In this document: in pieces, positions 18,693-27,530 of the stretch
Layout: every line of letters begins with the position of its first letter
Position numbering within the stretch: the first letter of the stretch is position 1
From: Gracilimonas sp040117685
Lineage (GTDB): Bacteria; Bacteroidota; Rhodothermia; Balneolales; Balneolaceae
Length of the DNA stretch: 64,000 nucleotides
NCBI RefSeq assembly: GCF_040117685.2
Contig: NZ_JBEDYP020000006.1
Span: 15,528-79,527, forward strand
Direction: 5' to 3'
Position numbers and translations under genes: made by a program
The notes under the pieces: generated by a model
Seen by the model: only the letters and a program-made list of their open reading frames with translations
Database searches by the model: none
What the model was told of the DNA's origin: nothing

Positions 18693-19805
18693 TTAAATGG
18701 GGTGAACCCCTAACATATGAATTTCTTTGAACTCCCTAAGTAACTCTTTACGAATTTTGAGAGATGCATACTCATACCGAAGCGGCCACTCATTCCTCAG
18801 ATTCCGAAAAAGAACTCCTTTATCCGGCCGGCCTGATAAATCCCTTAAAGCCTTATCATAACCCAGAATGGGGTTTAGGCGGGTAATTAACTTGGTTAGG
18901 TCGTATTGAATGTGTGCCAGGTCTTCAATCCGTTCCGGTATTTCATAATCAGCTGAACCGGCGCCCAGCTCAAAAAAATCAGCCAGCTGATCACAGATCA
19001 TTTTGGTGGCATTTACTTTTGCCTGCTCAGAATATCCGGCTATATGCGGCGTAGCAATAAAGGCATGTTTGGCAACTTCGGTATTAAAGTCGGGTTCTCT
19101 TTCCCACACATCCAGAATATAGTCACCTATTTTCCCTTCCACATAATATTTCATGAGGGCAAGCTCATCTATAACTCCGCCACGCGCAGCGTTGATTATT
19201 AAATCGTAAGACCTGCCGGCTAACTTCTCTTCGTCTAGCCAGTGGTAGGTAGCATGAGGTCCTTTTCTACTGAGGGGTATATGAAAGGTGAGAATATCAC
19301 AACCCAAAACTTCATCCAGAGAAGCAGAATTAAAATCAGGATCTCTTTCCTGCCGGGGCGGATCATAAATCACACAGTCAATTTCGAACCCGGAAAGCAG
19401 CTTGGTAACCGCTGACCCGGCTTTTCCGACACCAATCACCCCGACTTTCCCAAAGGCCTGATCAGGTTGCTTTGCTTCTCTCCAAAGTAGTATGGCTGTC
19501 AGCACGTATTCGGCTACCGCCCGGGCATTACACCCATTGGAGCTGGCCAGGGTAATTCCCTTTTGTTCAAGGTGTTCATTATCCAGATGGTCGGTACCCG
19601 AGGATCCAGTCCCGATAAATTTCAGCCCGGATGGAGGATTCGGGAAAGTTTCTGCCGTTAAATGGGTTACGGTTCTTAACAGCATAGCATCAGCCTGTGT
19701 AAGATCCGGAATTCCCTTTGAAGGGTCGTACAGAGAGAGCTCTGTTTGGGGTGGGATGAGCTCCTTGATTTTATACAGATTTTGGTCGGCTGAAACGTGT
19801 ATCAA
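18693..19805 (-). CDS. pdxB: 4-phosphoerythronate dehydrogenase
   Basis: The family-like sequence begins at FLIHVSADQN, so I prefer the TTG at 19805 (371 residues; E. coli PdxB has 378). The open frame reaches an ATG at 19883 that would overlap the divergent deoA start. PdxB landmarks: LKFIGTGSSGTDHLD, CNARAVAEYVLTAILL, the Rossmann GVIGVGKAGSAV, the unusual CVIYDPPR, INAARGGVID (Arg), WEREPD (Glu) and TPHIAGYSEQAK (His). It oxidises 4-phospho-D-erythronate with NAD in de novo pyridoxal-phosphate synthesis. The C-terminal PdxB dimerisation region is present. Confidence 0.85.
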   Translation of the reverse strand: MIHVSADQNLYKIKELIPPQTELSLYDPSKGIPDLTQADAMLLRTVTHLTAETFPNPPSGLKFIGTGSSGTDHLDNEHLEQKGITLASSNGCNARAVAEYVLTAILLWREAKQPDQAFGKVGVIGVGKAGSAVTKLLSGFEIDCVIYDPPRQERDPDFNSASLDEVLGCDILTFHIPLSRKGPHATYHWLDEEKLAGRSYDLIINAARGGVIDELALMKYYVEGKIGDYILDVWEREPDFNTEVAKHAFIATPHIAGYSEQAKVNATKMICDQLADFFELGAGSADYEIPERIEDLAHIQYDLTKLITRLNPILGYDKALRDLSGRPDKGVLFRNLRNEWPLRYEYASLKIRKELLREFKEIHMLGVHPI

Positions 19806-19855
19806 AAAATGCTGATTGAGTGAGAAAAAAAGTTTGATTAAGCCTATACTGCGAT

Positions 19856-21199
19856 ATGGATTCAAAATACAATATAGTTTCACTTATTCGCAAAAAACGG
19901 GATGGAAAAACCCTCGAGAAAGAGGAGATTCAGCATCTCATTAAATTGTATACGGCTGATAAGATTCCCGATTATCAGATAAGTGCCTTTCTGATGGCGG
20001 CTTTTTTAAAAGGGATGAACGACGAGGAATCAGCTGCTTTTACCGAAGCCATGTTGCATTCCGGGGAAATCGTAGACCTTTCTCATGTTTCGGGAAAGAA
20101 GGTAGACAAGCATTCCACCGGTGGGGTTGGTGATAAACTTTCACTCATTTTAGCTCCCATTGTAGCTGCCGCCGGAGTTCCTGTGCCTATGATATCGGGT
20201 CGAGGACTTGGGCATACAGGTGGAACTTTGGACAAGCTGGAGTCTATACCCGGCTTTACAGTGGATATGGATCTTGCCCGGTACAAAGAAATTATCGGGA
20301 AGCACGACTTGGTACTGGCCGGCCAAACCAAAGAAATAGCTCCGGCTGATAAGAGATTGTATGCTCTTCGTGATGTAACGGCAACCGTAGAATCTATTCC
20401 ACTGATTGCAGGGAGCATTATGAGTAAGAAACTTGCTGAAGGAATCGACGCTCTGGTATTGGATGTGAAAGTAGGTTCCGGCGCTTTTATGAAAACAACC
20501 GAAGAGGCTATCAAGCTTGGGGAAGCATTGGTTGGAATTGGCACTCAGTTTGAAAAGGAAACCATCGCTTATGTGACGAATATGAATCAGCCGCTGGGAT
20601 ATAAAATTGGCAACTGGCTGGAAGTGGAAGAATGTATTGACGCTATGCATGGCAACGGCCCGGATGATATCATGGAAATTACCCATTTACTTGCGGGAAC
20701 TATGATTTACCTCGGTGGGAAAGCCGGGGATGTTTCTGAAGGAATTGAGCTCAGTAAAGAGCAAATTGAAAACGGAACGGCCTTTCAAAAATGGCTGGAT
20801 ATTGTAGAAGAACAGCATGGTGATGTGGAAATGATTAAATCACCCCAAAAATACCCCAAAGCCCAATTCGAGTTTGAGATTAAGGCGAAACAGGAGGGCT
20901 ATGTATCAGCTATGGATTCCTTTGAAATAGGGATGGCTTCGGTAGAACTCGGTGCCGGCCGTAAAACCAAAGAAGATGACGTAGATCCACAGGCCGGAAT
21001 TGTGCTTCAAAAGAAAGTTGGAGACAAAATCTCAAAAGGTGAAACAATTTTGACCGGACTTACGAACAAGCCATCAGCAATAGACGCTGCAAGCGAGCAA
21101 TTATTCGGGGCAGTTACTATTGCCGAAACTAAACCCGAAGCAGTGCATTTGGTGAGTCATACAATAGACAAAAAAGGCAGCAGGGCATTTGAGCTTTAA
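19856..21199 (+). CDS. deoA: Pyrimidine-nucleoside (thymidine) phosphorylase
   Basis: 447 residues, full length for the family (about 430-440). The class signature ISGRGLGHTGGTLDKLES is at residues 113-130. The phosphate-site KHSTGGVGDK is at 83-92 and the lid DVKVGSGAFMK near 202-212. The C-terminal domain has VELGAGRKTKEDDVDPQAGI. The enzyme splits thymidine, and in the Pdp subtype also uridine, to base and (deoxy)ribose-1-phosphate. Thymidine-only DeoA and broader Pdp cannot be separated here. No other deo gene is adjacent; it is divergent from pdxB. Confidence 0.92.
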   Translation: MDSKYNIVSLIRKKRDGKTLEKEEIQHLIKLYTADKIPDYQISAFLMAAFLKGMNDEESAAFTEAMLHSGEIVDLSHVSGKKVDKHSTGGVGDKLSLILAPIVAAAGVPVPMISGRGLGHTGGTLDKLESIPGFTVDMDLARYKEIIGKHDLVLAGQTKEIAPADKRLYALRDVTATVESIPLIAGSIMSKKLAEGIDALVLDVKVGSGAFMKTTEEAIKLGEALVGIGTQFEKETIAYVTNMNQPLGYKIGNWLEVEECIDAMHGNGPDDIMEITHLLAGTMIYLGGKAGDVSEGIELSKEQIENGTAFQKWLDIVEEQHGDVEMIKSPQKYPKAQFEFEIKAKQEGYVSAMDSFEIGMASVELGAGRKTKEDDVDPQAGIVLQKKVGDKISKGETILTGLTNKPSAIDAASEQLFGAVTIAETKPEAVHLVSHTIDKKGSRAFEL

Positions 21200-21274
21200 C
21201 TGCTTGAAATACACTAATAATCGGTTAATTTAGTTTGTAGTTTAACAGGGCATTCAAAAATAAAGGAAAGTACT

Positions 21275-22027
21275 ATGTTTCAACGATTTATCCGCGCAAT
21301 CAAATCCATGTTTGGTGGCTTAATAAGCTCAATGGAAGACCCAAAACTCATCCTTGAGCAAAACATCCGGGATCTGAATGATCAAATTCCCCAGATGAAC
21401 GAAAATATAGCAACGGTAAAAGCCAACCTGCTGATGCTCCAAAAAGAAATGAATCGTAACGAAAAGGCGATTCAGGATTTGACGGCAAAAGTGAAGTCTG
21501 CAATCCAGGCCGATCGTGATGATATTGCCGAGGGGTATGCGCTTCAGTTAGAGAAAGCAAAAGAAAATTATGCACACACCAAAGATCAGCTTGCTTTTGC
21601 TGAGAAAGCCTACGAGAAAGCGATTAAGGTGAAAAAAGTATTCATGCGTGAAAAAGATCGCAAGATTCAGGAAGCCAAAGAAGCATTGCGGGCAAGCGAG
21701 CGCTCCGAATGGCAAGCCAAGATTGCGGATACGCTGGAACAGTTTGAAGTGGGCGGAATTGATGCTACCCATGATGAGATGATTAACCGAATCAACGAGC
21801 AGTCGGCCAAGAACGAAGCCCGTATGGAAATCGCACTCGATAGTATTGATACCGAAACTATGGAAATCGAAGCGAATGCTGAAAAACTGCGTGCCAAGTC
21901 CTTAGTAGAACAGTTTAAGATGGAAATGGGCGAGAAGAGTGGGTCCATCAATATGGATGAAGAAGAACCGGCCAAGGAAAAAGACAGCTCCAAAACGGTG
22001 GGCAACAAAGAAAAAAGCAGTTCATAG
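21275..22027 (+). CDS. pspA: PspA/IM30 family membrane-stress protein
   Basis: 250 residues, nearly all coiled coil, opening MFQRFIRAIKSMFGGLISSM with the amphipathic helix, then EDPKLILEQNIRDLNDQI, the standard PspA N-terminal signature. A typical ESCRT-III-like helical hairpin covers about 25-185, and a charged tail ends at the C-terminus. PspA/Vipp1 proteins bind and stabilise stressed inner membranes. It starts a tight plus-strand run with two coiled-coil genes (gaps of 15 and -4 bases), so it probably works with them. No PspF regulator or PspB/C is present. Confidence 0.9.
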   Translation: MFQRFIRAIKSMFGGLISSMEDPKLILEQNIRDLNDQIPQMNENIATVKANLLMLQKEMNRNEKAIQDLTAKVKSAIQADRDDIAEGYALQLEKAKENYAHTKDQLAFAEKAYEKAIKVKKVFMREKDRKIQEAKEALRASERSEWQAKIADTLEQFEVGGIDATHDEMINRINEQSAKNEARMEIALDSIDTETMEIEANAEKLRAKSLVEQFKMEMGEKSGSINMDEEEPAKEKDSSKTVGNKEKSSS

Positions 22028-22042
22028 TTATAGGAAATCGCC

Positions 22043-22507
22043 ATGAGCAGCAAAAGCGAACAAGAACGGGAACGCCTCAAAGAAGAATACAAAGAGCATT
22101 ATCGGCGTATTAAAGAGGCGAAACAACGGCTGAAACGAGCCGAGCAGAAAGGGAAGATATCTCAGGCCGTCAACAATATGAATGCCGATAATCTGCTGGA
22201 AACCGTAGATGAGTTTCTTGGTAAAGTACGTGAGAAAGTCACCAATGTGGAAGCCCGCCTTGATGTTGCCATGGACAGCCTGGAAGATGAAGACACCACA
22301 GCCGGCAGTAAAATCAAGAAAGAAGAGCTTGACGAAGAGCTGAAGAAGCAGAAAGCCAAGCAGACCCTGAAGCAAGTGAAGGCCGAAATGGGCATGCTCT
22401 ATAATGAGATCGAAAAACATGCCGATGAAATCCGTACCGAGAAAACCATTGGTAACAAAAAGCCGTCTTCAGATAGCAAAGATAATTCATCAGAACCTGA
22501 ATCATGA
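22043..22507 (+). CDS. Coiled-coil protein in the pspA operon
   Basis: 154 highly charged residues, almost entirely alpha-helical (EQERERLKEEYKEHYRRI, then long heptads to about 135), with an acidic or Ser-rich tail. There is no signal peptide and no membrane segment. The middle (NNMNADNLLETVDEFLGKV) and MDSLEDEDTTAGSKIK resemble the C-terminal half of the upstream PspA (MEIALDSIDTETMEIEA). It may therefore be a shortened PspA paralogue or partner. It overlaps the next gene by four bases (ATGA), so translation is coupled. No named family recognised. Confidence 0.7.
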   Translation: MSSKSEQERERLKEEYKEHYRRIKEAKQRLKRAEQKGKISQAVNNMNADNLLETVDEFLGKVREKVTNVEARLDVAMDSLEDEDTTAGSKIKKEELDEELKKQKAKQTLKQVKAEMGMLYNEIEKHADEIRTEKTIGNKKPSSDSKDNSSEPES

Positions 22508-23388
22508 GTGACGAACTGAATATCAATTATACCCGGGAAGCCTTCATGAACCCCATTAACTTAGGGGTGCTGCTGGTTTCCACACTTACGGCTTTTTTTA
22601 TGACCGGCCTGGGAGATTTTTCCAGCCTTTTACTCACTTCTGTGTTCGGCCTGGAACTCATGTACCTGGGAATTGTCCCTAAACTGCCCCGCTTCCGTAA
22701 AAAGCTGGAGCTGAAGAAGATCAAAGAGCGCCATGCAGCCAATAACGAAAAAGAGCTGTTTCAGTCGCTGGACAATAAGTCGCAAAAACGATTTCTGGTA
22801 CTGAAGCACCTGGCTAAACTGGTGCAGGAAAACTTTGAGAAGTTACCGTATAGTTCGCAGGGTTTGCTGGATAACATCGGAAAGAAGATTGATGAGCTGC
22901 TCGGAAATTACCTGACTCTGCTTGATTTGATTAAACGGTATGAAGTATATCTGAATACGTCTCTGGAGAGCAGCCTGAAAGAAGAAGTAATACGGCAAAT
23001 TGAGGAAATCAAGACACTGGAATCGGAGAAGCTCAAGCGCACAAAAGCCCGCCGTGTTGCTATCATGCAAAAGCGACTCAAGAAATTTAACGTGGCCAAA
23101 GAGAAATACCTGGTGTGTGAAACGCATCTGGAAACCATCGAAGATGCCGTCAGGTATATCTATGAGCAGTCTATGACCATGAGTAACCCGGAAGAAATTG
23201 GCTTCCAGCTTGATAACCTGCTCACCGAAGTGGAGGAAACTTCACAATTGATTGACGACTTAGATCAGGATATTTTACCCGAGTACACTACCGAATGGGA
23301 GAACGATCTGGATTTTGATTCCATTTTGGATGAACTCTCAGATGAGGTACAAACGGAAATAAAACCCGCTAAGAAAGTCAAAGAATAA
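22504..23388 (+). CDS. Membrane-anchored coiled-coil protein in the pspA operon
   Basis: 294 residues. Two adjacent transmembrane helices near the N-terminus (about 18-60, VLLVSTLTAFFMTGL and LLLTSVFGLELMYLGI) are followed by roughly 200 residues of cytoplasmic coiled coil and an acidic tail. It is translationally coupled to the gene before it and ends three bases before the crotonase start. A membrane anchor for PspA or its partner is a reasonable inference. I recognise no named family. Confidence 0.7.
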   Translation: MSDELNINYTREAFMNPINLGVLLVSTLTAFFMTGLGDFSSLLLTSVFGLELMYLGIVPKLPRFRKKLELKKIKERHAANNEKELFQSLDNKSQKRFLVLKHLAKLVQENFEKLPYSSQGLLDNIGKKIDELLGNYLTLLDLIKRYEVYLNTSLESSLKEEVIRQIEEIKTLESEKLKRTKARRVAIMQKRLKKFNVAKEKYLVCETHLETIEDAVRYIYEQSMTMSNPEEIGFQLDNLLTEVEETSQLIDDLDQDILPEYTTEWENDLDFDSILDELSDEVQTEIKPAKKVKE

Positions 23389-23391
23389 AAT

Positions 23392-24171
23392 ATGGACCAG
23401 GTTTACGAAACGCTTCTTGTTGAAGTCGATGAATCAGGCATTTGTACGCTTACCATTAACCGCCCCGACAAACTCAACGCTCTGAACAATCAGGTGTTGG
23501 ATGAGCTCGATGAAGCCATTGATGCCATCAAAGAGAATTATCAGGTGAAGTCGCTGGTGATTACCGGGGCAGGAGAAAAGGCTTTTGTAGCCGGTGCTGA
23601 TATCAAAGAATTAAGTGCTCTGGATCCGGTTTCCGGAGAAAAAGTATCTAAAAAAGGTCAGGATATTTTTCAAAAGATCGAAGACCTGACTATTCCGGTG
23701 ATCGCAGCTGTAAACGGATATGCTCTTGGGGGCGGATGTGAACTGGCGATGGCTTGTCATCTGAGAATTGCGTTTGAGAAAGCCGCCTTTGGTTTGCCGG
23801 AAGTTAGCCTGGGATTGATTCCCGGTTATGGTGGTACACAACGACTGACTCAGCTTGTGGGTCGCGGAAAAGCACTGGAACTGATTATGACCGGCCGACA
23901 GGTAAAAGCGGATGAAGCTTTTAACATTGGTCTGGTAAATCAGGTTACCGAACATTCCGCCGTTGATGAGGCCAAATCGATGCTGAGCAAAATCATGAAA
24001 CAGGGGCCTTTAGCCATTAAAAACGCTATTCAGGCCGTTCAGGGAGCTGGTTCCGGCCAAGGTTTTGAAACAGAAGCCCGGCTGTTTGGAGAATTATGTG
24101 GTACGACTGATTTTAAGGAAGGTACCGGCGCTTTTCTTGAAAAGAGAAAACCTAACTTCTCCGGTAAATAG
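23392..24171 (+). CDS. Enoyl-CoA hydratase/isomerase family protein (crotonase)
   Basis: 259 residues, a complete crotonase fold. Oxyanion-hole segments are AFVAGADIKEL (about 65-75) and NGYALGGGCELAMA (about 106-119). Both catalytic glutamates of true hydratases are present: the Glu in GGCELA and the Glu in GLPEVSLGLIPGYGGTQRL. This supports 2-enoyl-CoA hydration (short-chain, FadB/Ech type). It begins three bases after the coiled-coil membrane protein, so it is co-transcribed with the pspA group, though no biochemical link is obvious. Confidence 0.88.
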   Translation: MDQVYETLLVEVDESGICTLTINRPDKLNALNNQVLDELDEAIDAIKENYQVKSLVITGAGEKAFVAGADIKELSALDPVSGEKVSKKGQDIFQKIEDLTIPVIAAVNGYALGGGCELAMACHLRIAFEKAAFGLPEVSLGLIPGYGGTQRLTQLVGRGKALELIMTGRQVKADEAFNIGLVNQVTEHSAVDEAKSMLSKIMKQGPLAIKNAIQAVQGAGSGQGFETEARLFGELCGTTDFKEGTGAFLEKRKPNFSGK

Positions 24172-24260
24172 AAACGAACTGATTGTTGAATGAAAGACGA
24201 ACCTCCATCGGGTAGCACATTTCTTTTTCTCTTCACACCTAATAAAAACAGGGGTAAGCT

Positions 24261-25538
24261 ATGATTGAGTTTGCCCTGATTGTCATAACCGTACTTTTAA
24301 GTGGCTTTTTCTCAGGATCGGAAATCGCCTTTGTTACGGCCAATAAGCTTAAGCTGGAAGTGGCCTCACGGAAGAATAACTTTCTTTCCAATTCCATAGA
24401 GTTTTTTACCCGAAAGCCGGAGACTTTTCTGACTACAACGCTGGTAGGGAATAACATTGTGAATGTACTTTATGCTACGTTCATGGCCATCTTTCTAGTA
24501 GAGCCGATTCAGGTATATGGAGAAGCCTGGTTTGGTGTGGTTCCTTCCGAAATTCAGGTCTTGATAATTCAGACCATCATCGCATCTGTGGTTATTATGT
24601 TGTTCGGCGAGATTTTACCAAAGGCCATTTTCCGGGCACTGGCCGATAATATGATTGCCATAATCTCCATCCCGCTTCGCTTTGCGTATTACTTGTTTCG
24701 CCCGCTCATTGAGATTTCGAAAGGCTCATCCAATATCCTGATCCGATGGCTGGTGAGCGATGCCGAGGTGGTGGAAAGCTATTACCGCCGGCAGGATGTG
24801 GAAATGATTTTTAAGGAACTGAGGGACAGCGGGGGGAGTGAAGATATTGACGAGGATGACTCCGAGATACTGCACAATGTCCTGGAGCTTTCCAATAAAA
24901 GGGTAAAAGACTCCATGATACCCCGTATCGAGATTGAGGCGGTTGAAAAAGAGACACCAATTGAAGAGGTAACTGCACTTTTTATACAATCGGGTCATTC
25001 CAAACTGCCGGTTTACCGGGAATCTATTGACGATGTGATTGGCGTTGTATTTGCGCACGATTTCTTTCATAATCCGAAAAGCCTCAACGAAATTATCAGG
25101 CCCGTTAAGCTGGTGCCGTCGAGTAAGAAATCGAAGGATCTGCTTACTGAGTTCCGCCAGTCAAATATGTCGGTGGCTATTGTTTTGGATGAATACGGAG
25201 GAACCGCCGGTATGGTAACCATCGAGGACTTGCTGGAAGAGGTAGTGGGGGATATTCAGGACGAGTATGATGTGGAGGATGAAATCATGAAGAAACTTTC
25301 CGAAAACACCTATGTGGTAAGCGGGAATGTGGAAATTCATGAGCTGATGGAAAAATTTGAAGAAATTGAACTTCCGCTGGAACCTTCTGAGTATGATACC
25401 GTAGCGGGATTCATTATCAATCATTTAGGGCGTATTCCAAAAGTAAATGAGGAAGTGGTGATTGAGGGCAAAAAATTCATTATCAGTAAAGCCACACCCA
25501 GCCGCATTGAAACGGTTAAGCTCATTTTAATTGAGTAA
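24261..25538 (+). CDS. CNNM/CorC-type transporter (hemolysin family, CBS domains)
   Basis: 425 residues. DUF21/CNNM membrane domain (about 1-190) with the family opener SGFFSGSEIAFVTANKLK and TTTLVGNNIVNVLYAT. A CBS pair (about 205-330) includes MIPRIEIEAVE and IVLDEYGGTAGMVTIEDLLEE. A CorC_HlyC domain (about 345-420) has AGFIINHLGRIP. Such proteins are linked to Mg/Co efflux or membrane-associated sensing; older annotation calls them hemolysins. The stop codon lies inside a long inverted repeat that separates it from the AAA ATPase gene. Confidence 0.88.
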   Translation: MIEFALIVITVLLSGFFSGSEIAFVTANKLKLEVASRKNNFLSNSIEFFTRKPETFLTTTLVGNNIVNVLYATFMAIFLVEPIQVYGEAWFGVVPSEIQVLIIQTIIASVVIMLFGEILPKAIFRALADNMIAIISIPLRFAYYLFRPLIEISKGSSNILIRWLVSDAEVVESYYRRQDVEMIFKELRDSGGSEDIDEDDSEILHNVLELSNKRVKDSMIPRIEIEAVEKETPIEEVTALFIQSGHSKLPVYRESIDDVIGVVFAHDFFHNPKSLNEIIRPVKLVPSSKKSKDLLTEFRQSNMSVAIVLDEYGGTAGMVTIEDLLEEVVGDIQDEYDVEDEIMKKLSENTYVVSGNVEIHELMEKFEEIELPLEPSEYDTVAGFIINHLGRIPKVNEEVVIEGKKFIISKATPSRIETVKLILIE

Positions 25539-25586
25539 CAAAGTTACATAGACACAAAGAAGCTTTGCACTATGTAACTTTGTTAC
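25535..25586. repeat. 17-bp perfect inverted repeat overlapping the CNNM stop codon
   Basis: GTAACAAAGTTACATAG (25535-25551) is repeated in perfect reverse complement at 25570-25586, with an 18-base loop that itself contains an AAGCTT palindrome. There is no T run after the stem, so it is a poor classical terminator. It may be an intergenic palindromic element that provided the stop codon context, or an mRNA stabiliser or processing site. Confidence 0.75.
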
Positions 25587-25611
25587 TTATTCACTTTGAA
25601 ACTTAAAGAAT

Positions 25612-27324
25612 ATGTTTGATCACTACCCAAAATGGTCGCAGGAATTTGCCCGGAAATATCTGAGCAGAACCATCAACCAGTTTATACTGCATGGTAATGT
25701 GCACGATTTGGTACCACTGAAAACAGATGAGGGAACCGAGTTTAATCGACTGAAATCGTTTCTATCGGATGAATTTTTCGGGGCACGTGATTTCGTGATC
25801 TTCTACGATCGTGCATCCGGTATTTATTTTCGGGACAAGGAATCGCAGGCCGATTTCAATCAGGCCATAGCCGGGCGGGATAGCCTGGTGGGCACCGAAT
25901 TTGCCAAGAAGATGCCGAAGGACCCTGTACGGGTGATGTCGCTGCTTGAGCAATATTTCCGCCTCCGCCTTGATCAAAAGAAAAGCGTGGCGCTGATTAT
26001 CGATTATGCCGAAACCATTGTGCCGATGAGCGATGCGGCTTCCATCGGGAATGAAGACCGGACATCCATGGTGTATTTATCACGATGGGCGCATGACCCT
26101 ATGTTTCTGGCTTCCGATTTTACCACGGTGATGATAACTGAGAATCTGGCCGACCTGAATAAGACTCTCGTTCAAAACCCATACACAACCGACATAAAGA
26201 TCAACATTCCGGGTGAGCAAGAACGAAAACAGTTCATTGAGTTTGAGACAAAGAATGATGATTGGAAAGAAATTTCTGCCGTTAAACCGGACATCATTGC
26301 ACAGCAAACGGCGGGGCTGAATTTTGTGAACATTCGCAGCGTATTATCTCATGCCCGGGAAAACAAAGAGAAGATTACTTTTGAGGGGCTTTCTGAGACC
26401 AAGAAAGAGCTGATTGAAGCCGAAGCTTATGGACTGCTGGAGTTTGTGGAAACCGAGTATAGTCTGGATAATGTAGCAGGTCATAAGCATGTTAAATCAC
26501 ATCTTCGTCAGGCTGTAAAAGCATTGAAAGCCGGCCGGCAGGATGTGATGCCGATGGGGTATTTGGTTTGCGGTCCGGTAGGAACCGGTAAAACCTTTTT
26601 GGTAACCTGTTTTGCCAGCGAGGTTGGCATCCCCATGGTGAAGCTGAAGAACTTCCGAAGCCAGTGGCAGGGGGTGACTGAAGGAAACCTGGAGAAGATC
26701 CTTTCTCTGCTTAAAGCGATGGCCCCTGTAGCGGTTATGATTGATGAAGCCGATGCTTACCTTGGCGACCGTGATGCCAGCGGAGATAGCGGAGTTTCCA
26801 GCCGGGTATTCTCCCAGATTGCCACCTTTATGAGTGATACCACCAATCGCGGACGTATTGTCTGGTTCCTGATGACAGCCCGACCCGACCTCATGCCTAT
26901 TGACCTCAAACGACAGGGAAGAGCGGAGGAGCACCTTGCCCTGTTCCCACCTCATACCAATGAAGAACGGGTAGAACTCTTCGAAGCTATGCGCAAAAAA
27001 ACCGGTCTGCAAATGACCGAAGTATACATTCCCGCCGTAATCGAAGAAGGCTTCAAAACCTTTTCAGGAGCGGATATGGAGGCGGCTTTAACCAGGGCCA
27101 AGTTCCGTGCCGCTGCCGAAGGCAAGAAGAAAGTGACACCCGAAATTCTGGATGCAGCTCTGGCCGATTTCCTTCCGCCAACCTATCCGGAGGAAGTGGA
27201 GCTTCAGACCCTGAGTGCGGTGATTGAGTGTACCTCTAAGGAATTGCTACCTGAACGGTACAGAGAAATGAACCGGGATGAGATTTTGTCAAAAATTGAT
27301 GAATTGAAGTTTCGGGTGGGGTAG
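25612..27324 (+). CDS. AAA+ ATPase with a large N-terminal domain
   Basis: 570 residues. The N-terminal third (about 1-260) resembles a second, degenerate P-loop-like unit (IIDYAETIVP, VYLSRWAHDPMFL) without a Walker A. The AAA+ module has Walker A GPVGTGKT at 321-328, Walker B VMIDEAD with D378-E379, a sensor-1-like FLMTARPD and the arginine-rich DLKRQGRAEEHL, then a helical lid with FSGADMEAALTRAKF. It looks FtsH/spastin-like but has no membrane segment or protease domain, so it is probably a cytosolic remodelling ATPase. Its 3' end (27268-27324, encoding MNRDEILSKIDELKFRVG) recurs twice downstream. A strong terminator follows. Confidence 0.85.
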   Translation: MFDHYPKWSQEFARKYLSRTINQFILHGNVHDLVPLKTDEGTEFNRLKSFLSDEFFGARDFVIFYDRASGIYFRDKESQADFNQAIAGRDSLVGTEFAKKMPKDPVRVMSLLEQYFRLRLDQKKSVALIIDYAETIVPMSDAASIGNEDRTSMVYLSRWAHDPMFLASDFTTVMITENLADLNKTLVQNPYTTDIKINIPGEQERKQFIEFETKNDDWKEISAVKPDIIAQQTAGLNFVNIRSVLSHARENKEKITFEGLSETKKELIEAEAYGLLEFVETEYSLDNVAGHKHVKSHLRQAVKALKAGRQDVMPMGYLVCGPVGTGKTFLVTCFASEVGIPMVKLKNFRSQWQGVTEGNLEKILSLLKAMAPVAVMIDEADAYLGDRDASGDSGVSSRVFSQIATFMSDTTNRGRIVWFLMTARPDLMPIDLKRQGRAEEHLALFPPHTNEERVELFEAMRKKTGLQMTEVYIPAVIEEGFKTFSGADMEAALTRAKFRAAAEGKKKVTPEILDAALADFLPPTYPEEVELQTLSAVIECTSKELLPERYREMNRDEILSKIDELKFRVG

Positions 27325-27357
27325 ATTTAATTCCCGAAGCTAAAGTTTTTTGGATTA

Positions 27358-27387
27358 AGCAGCCCAAGTTCGTTGGGCTGCTTTTTT
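27358..27387 (+). terminator. Rho-independent terminator of the AAA ATPase gene
   Basis: Ten-bp arms AGCAGCCCAA (27358-27367) and TTGGGCTGCT (27373-27382) with a 5-base loop are followed by a T run, 33 bases after the stop codon. It marks the left border of the AT-rich accessory region. Confidence 0.9.
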
Positions 27388-27530
27388 GCTATACAATCAA
27401 AAATACCGCTTATCTATATATAGCATGTGCTGAGCTCTTGTGAGTCGTTTCTTATCTGTATTCAAAAGAAAATTGTAACAAATCACTGTTACATCTCTCT
27501 TTACGAGAAATACGTTAAATTTTTAGGGGA

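Noticed and set aside
21204..21240. Bacteroidota-type promoter before pspA (TTG and TAGTTTG)
   Set aside because: The -7 element is one base short of TAnnTTTG and spacing is loose; not strong enough to annotate.
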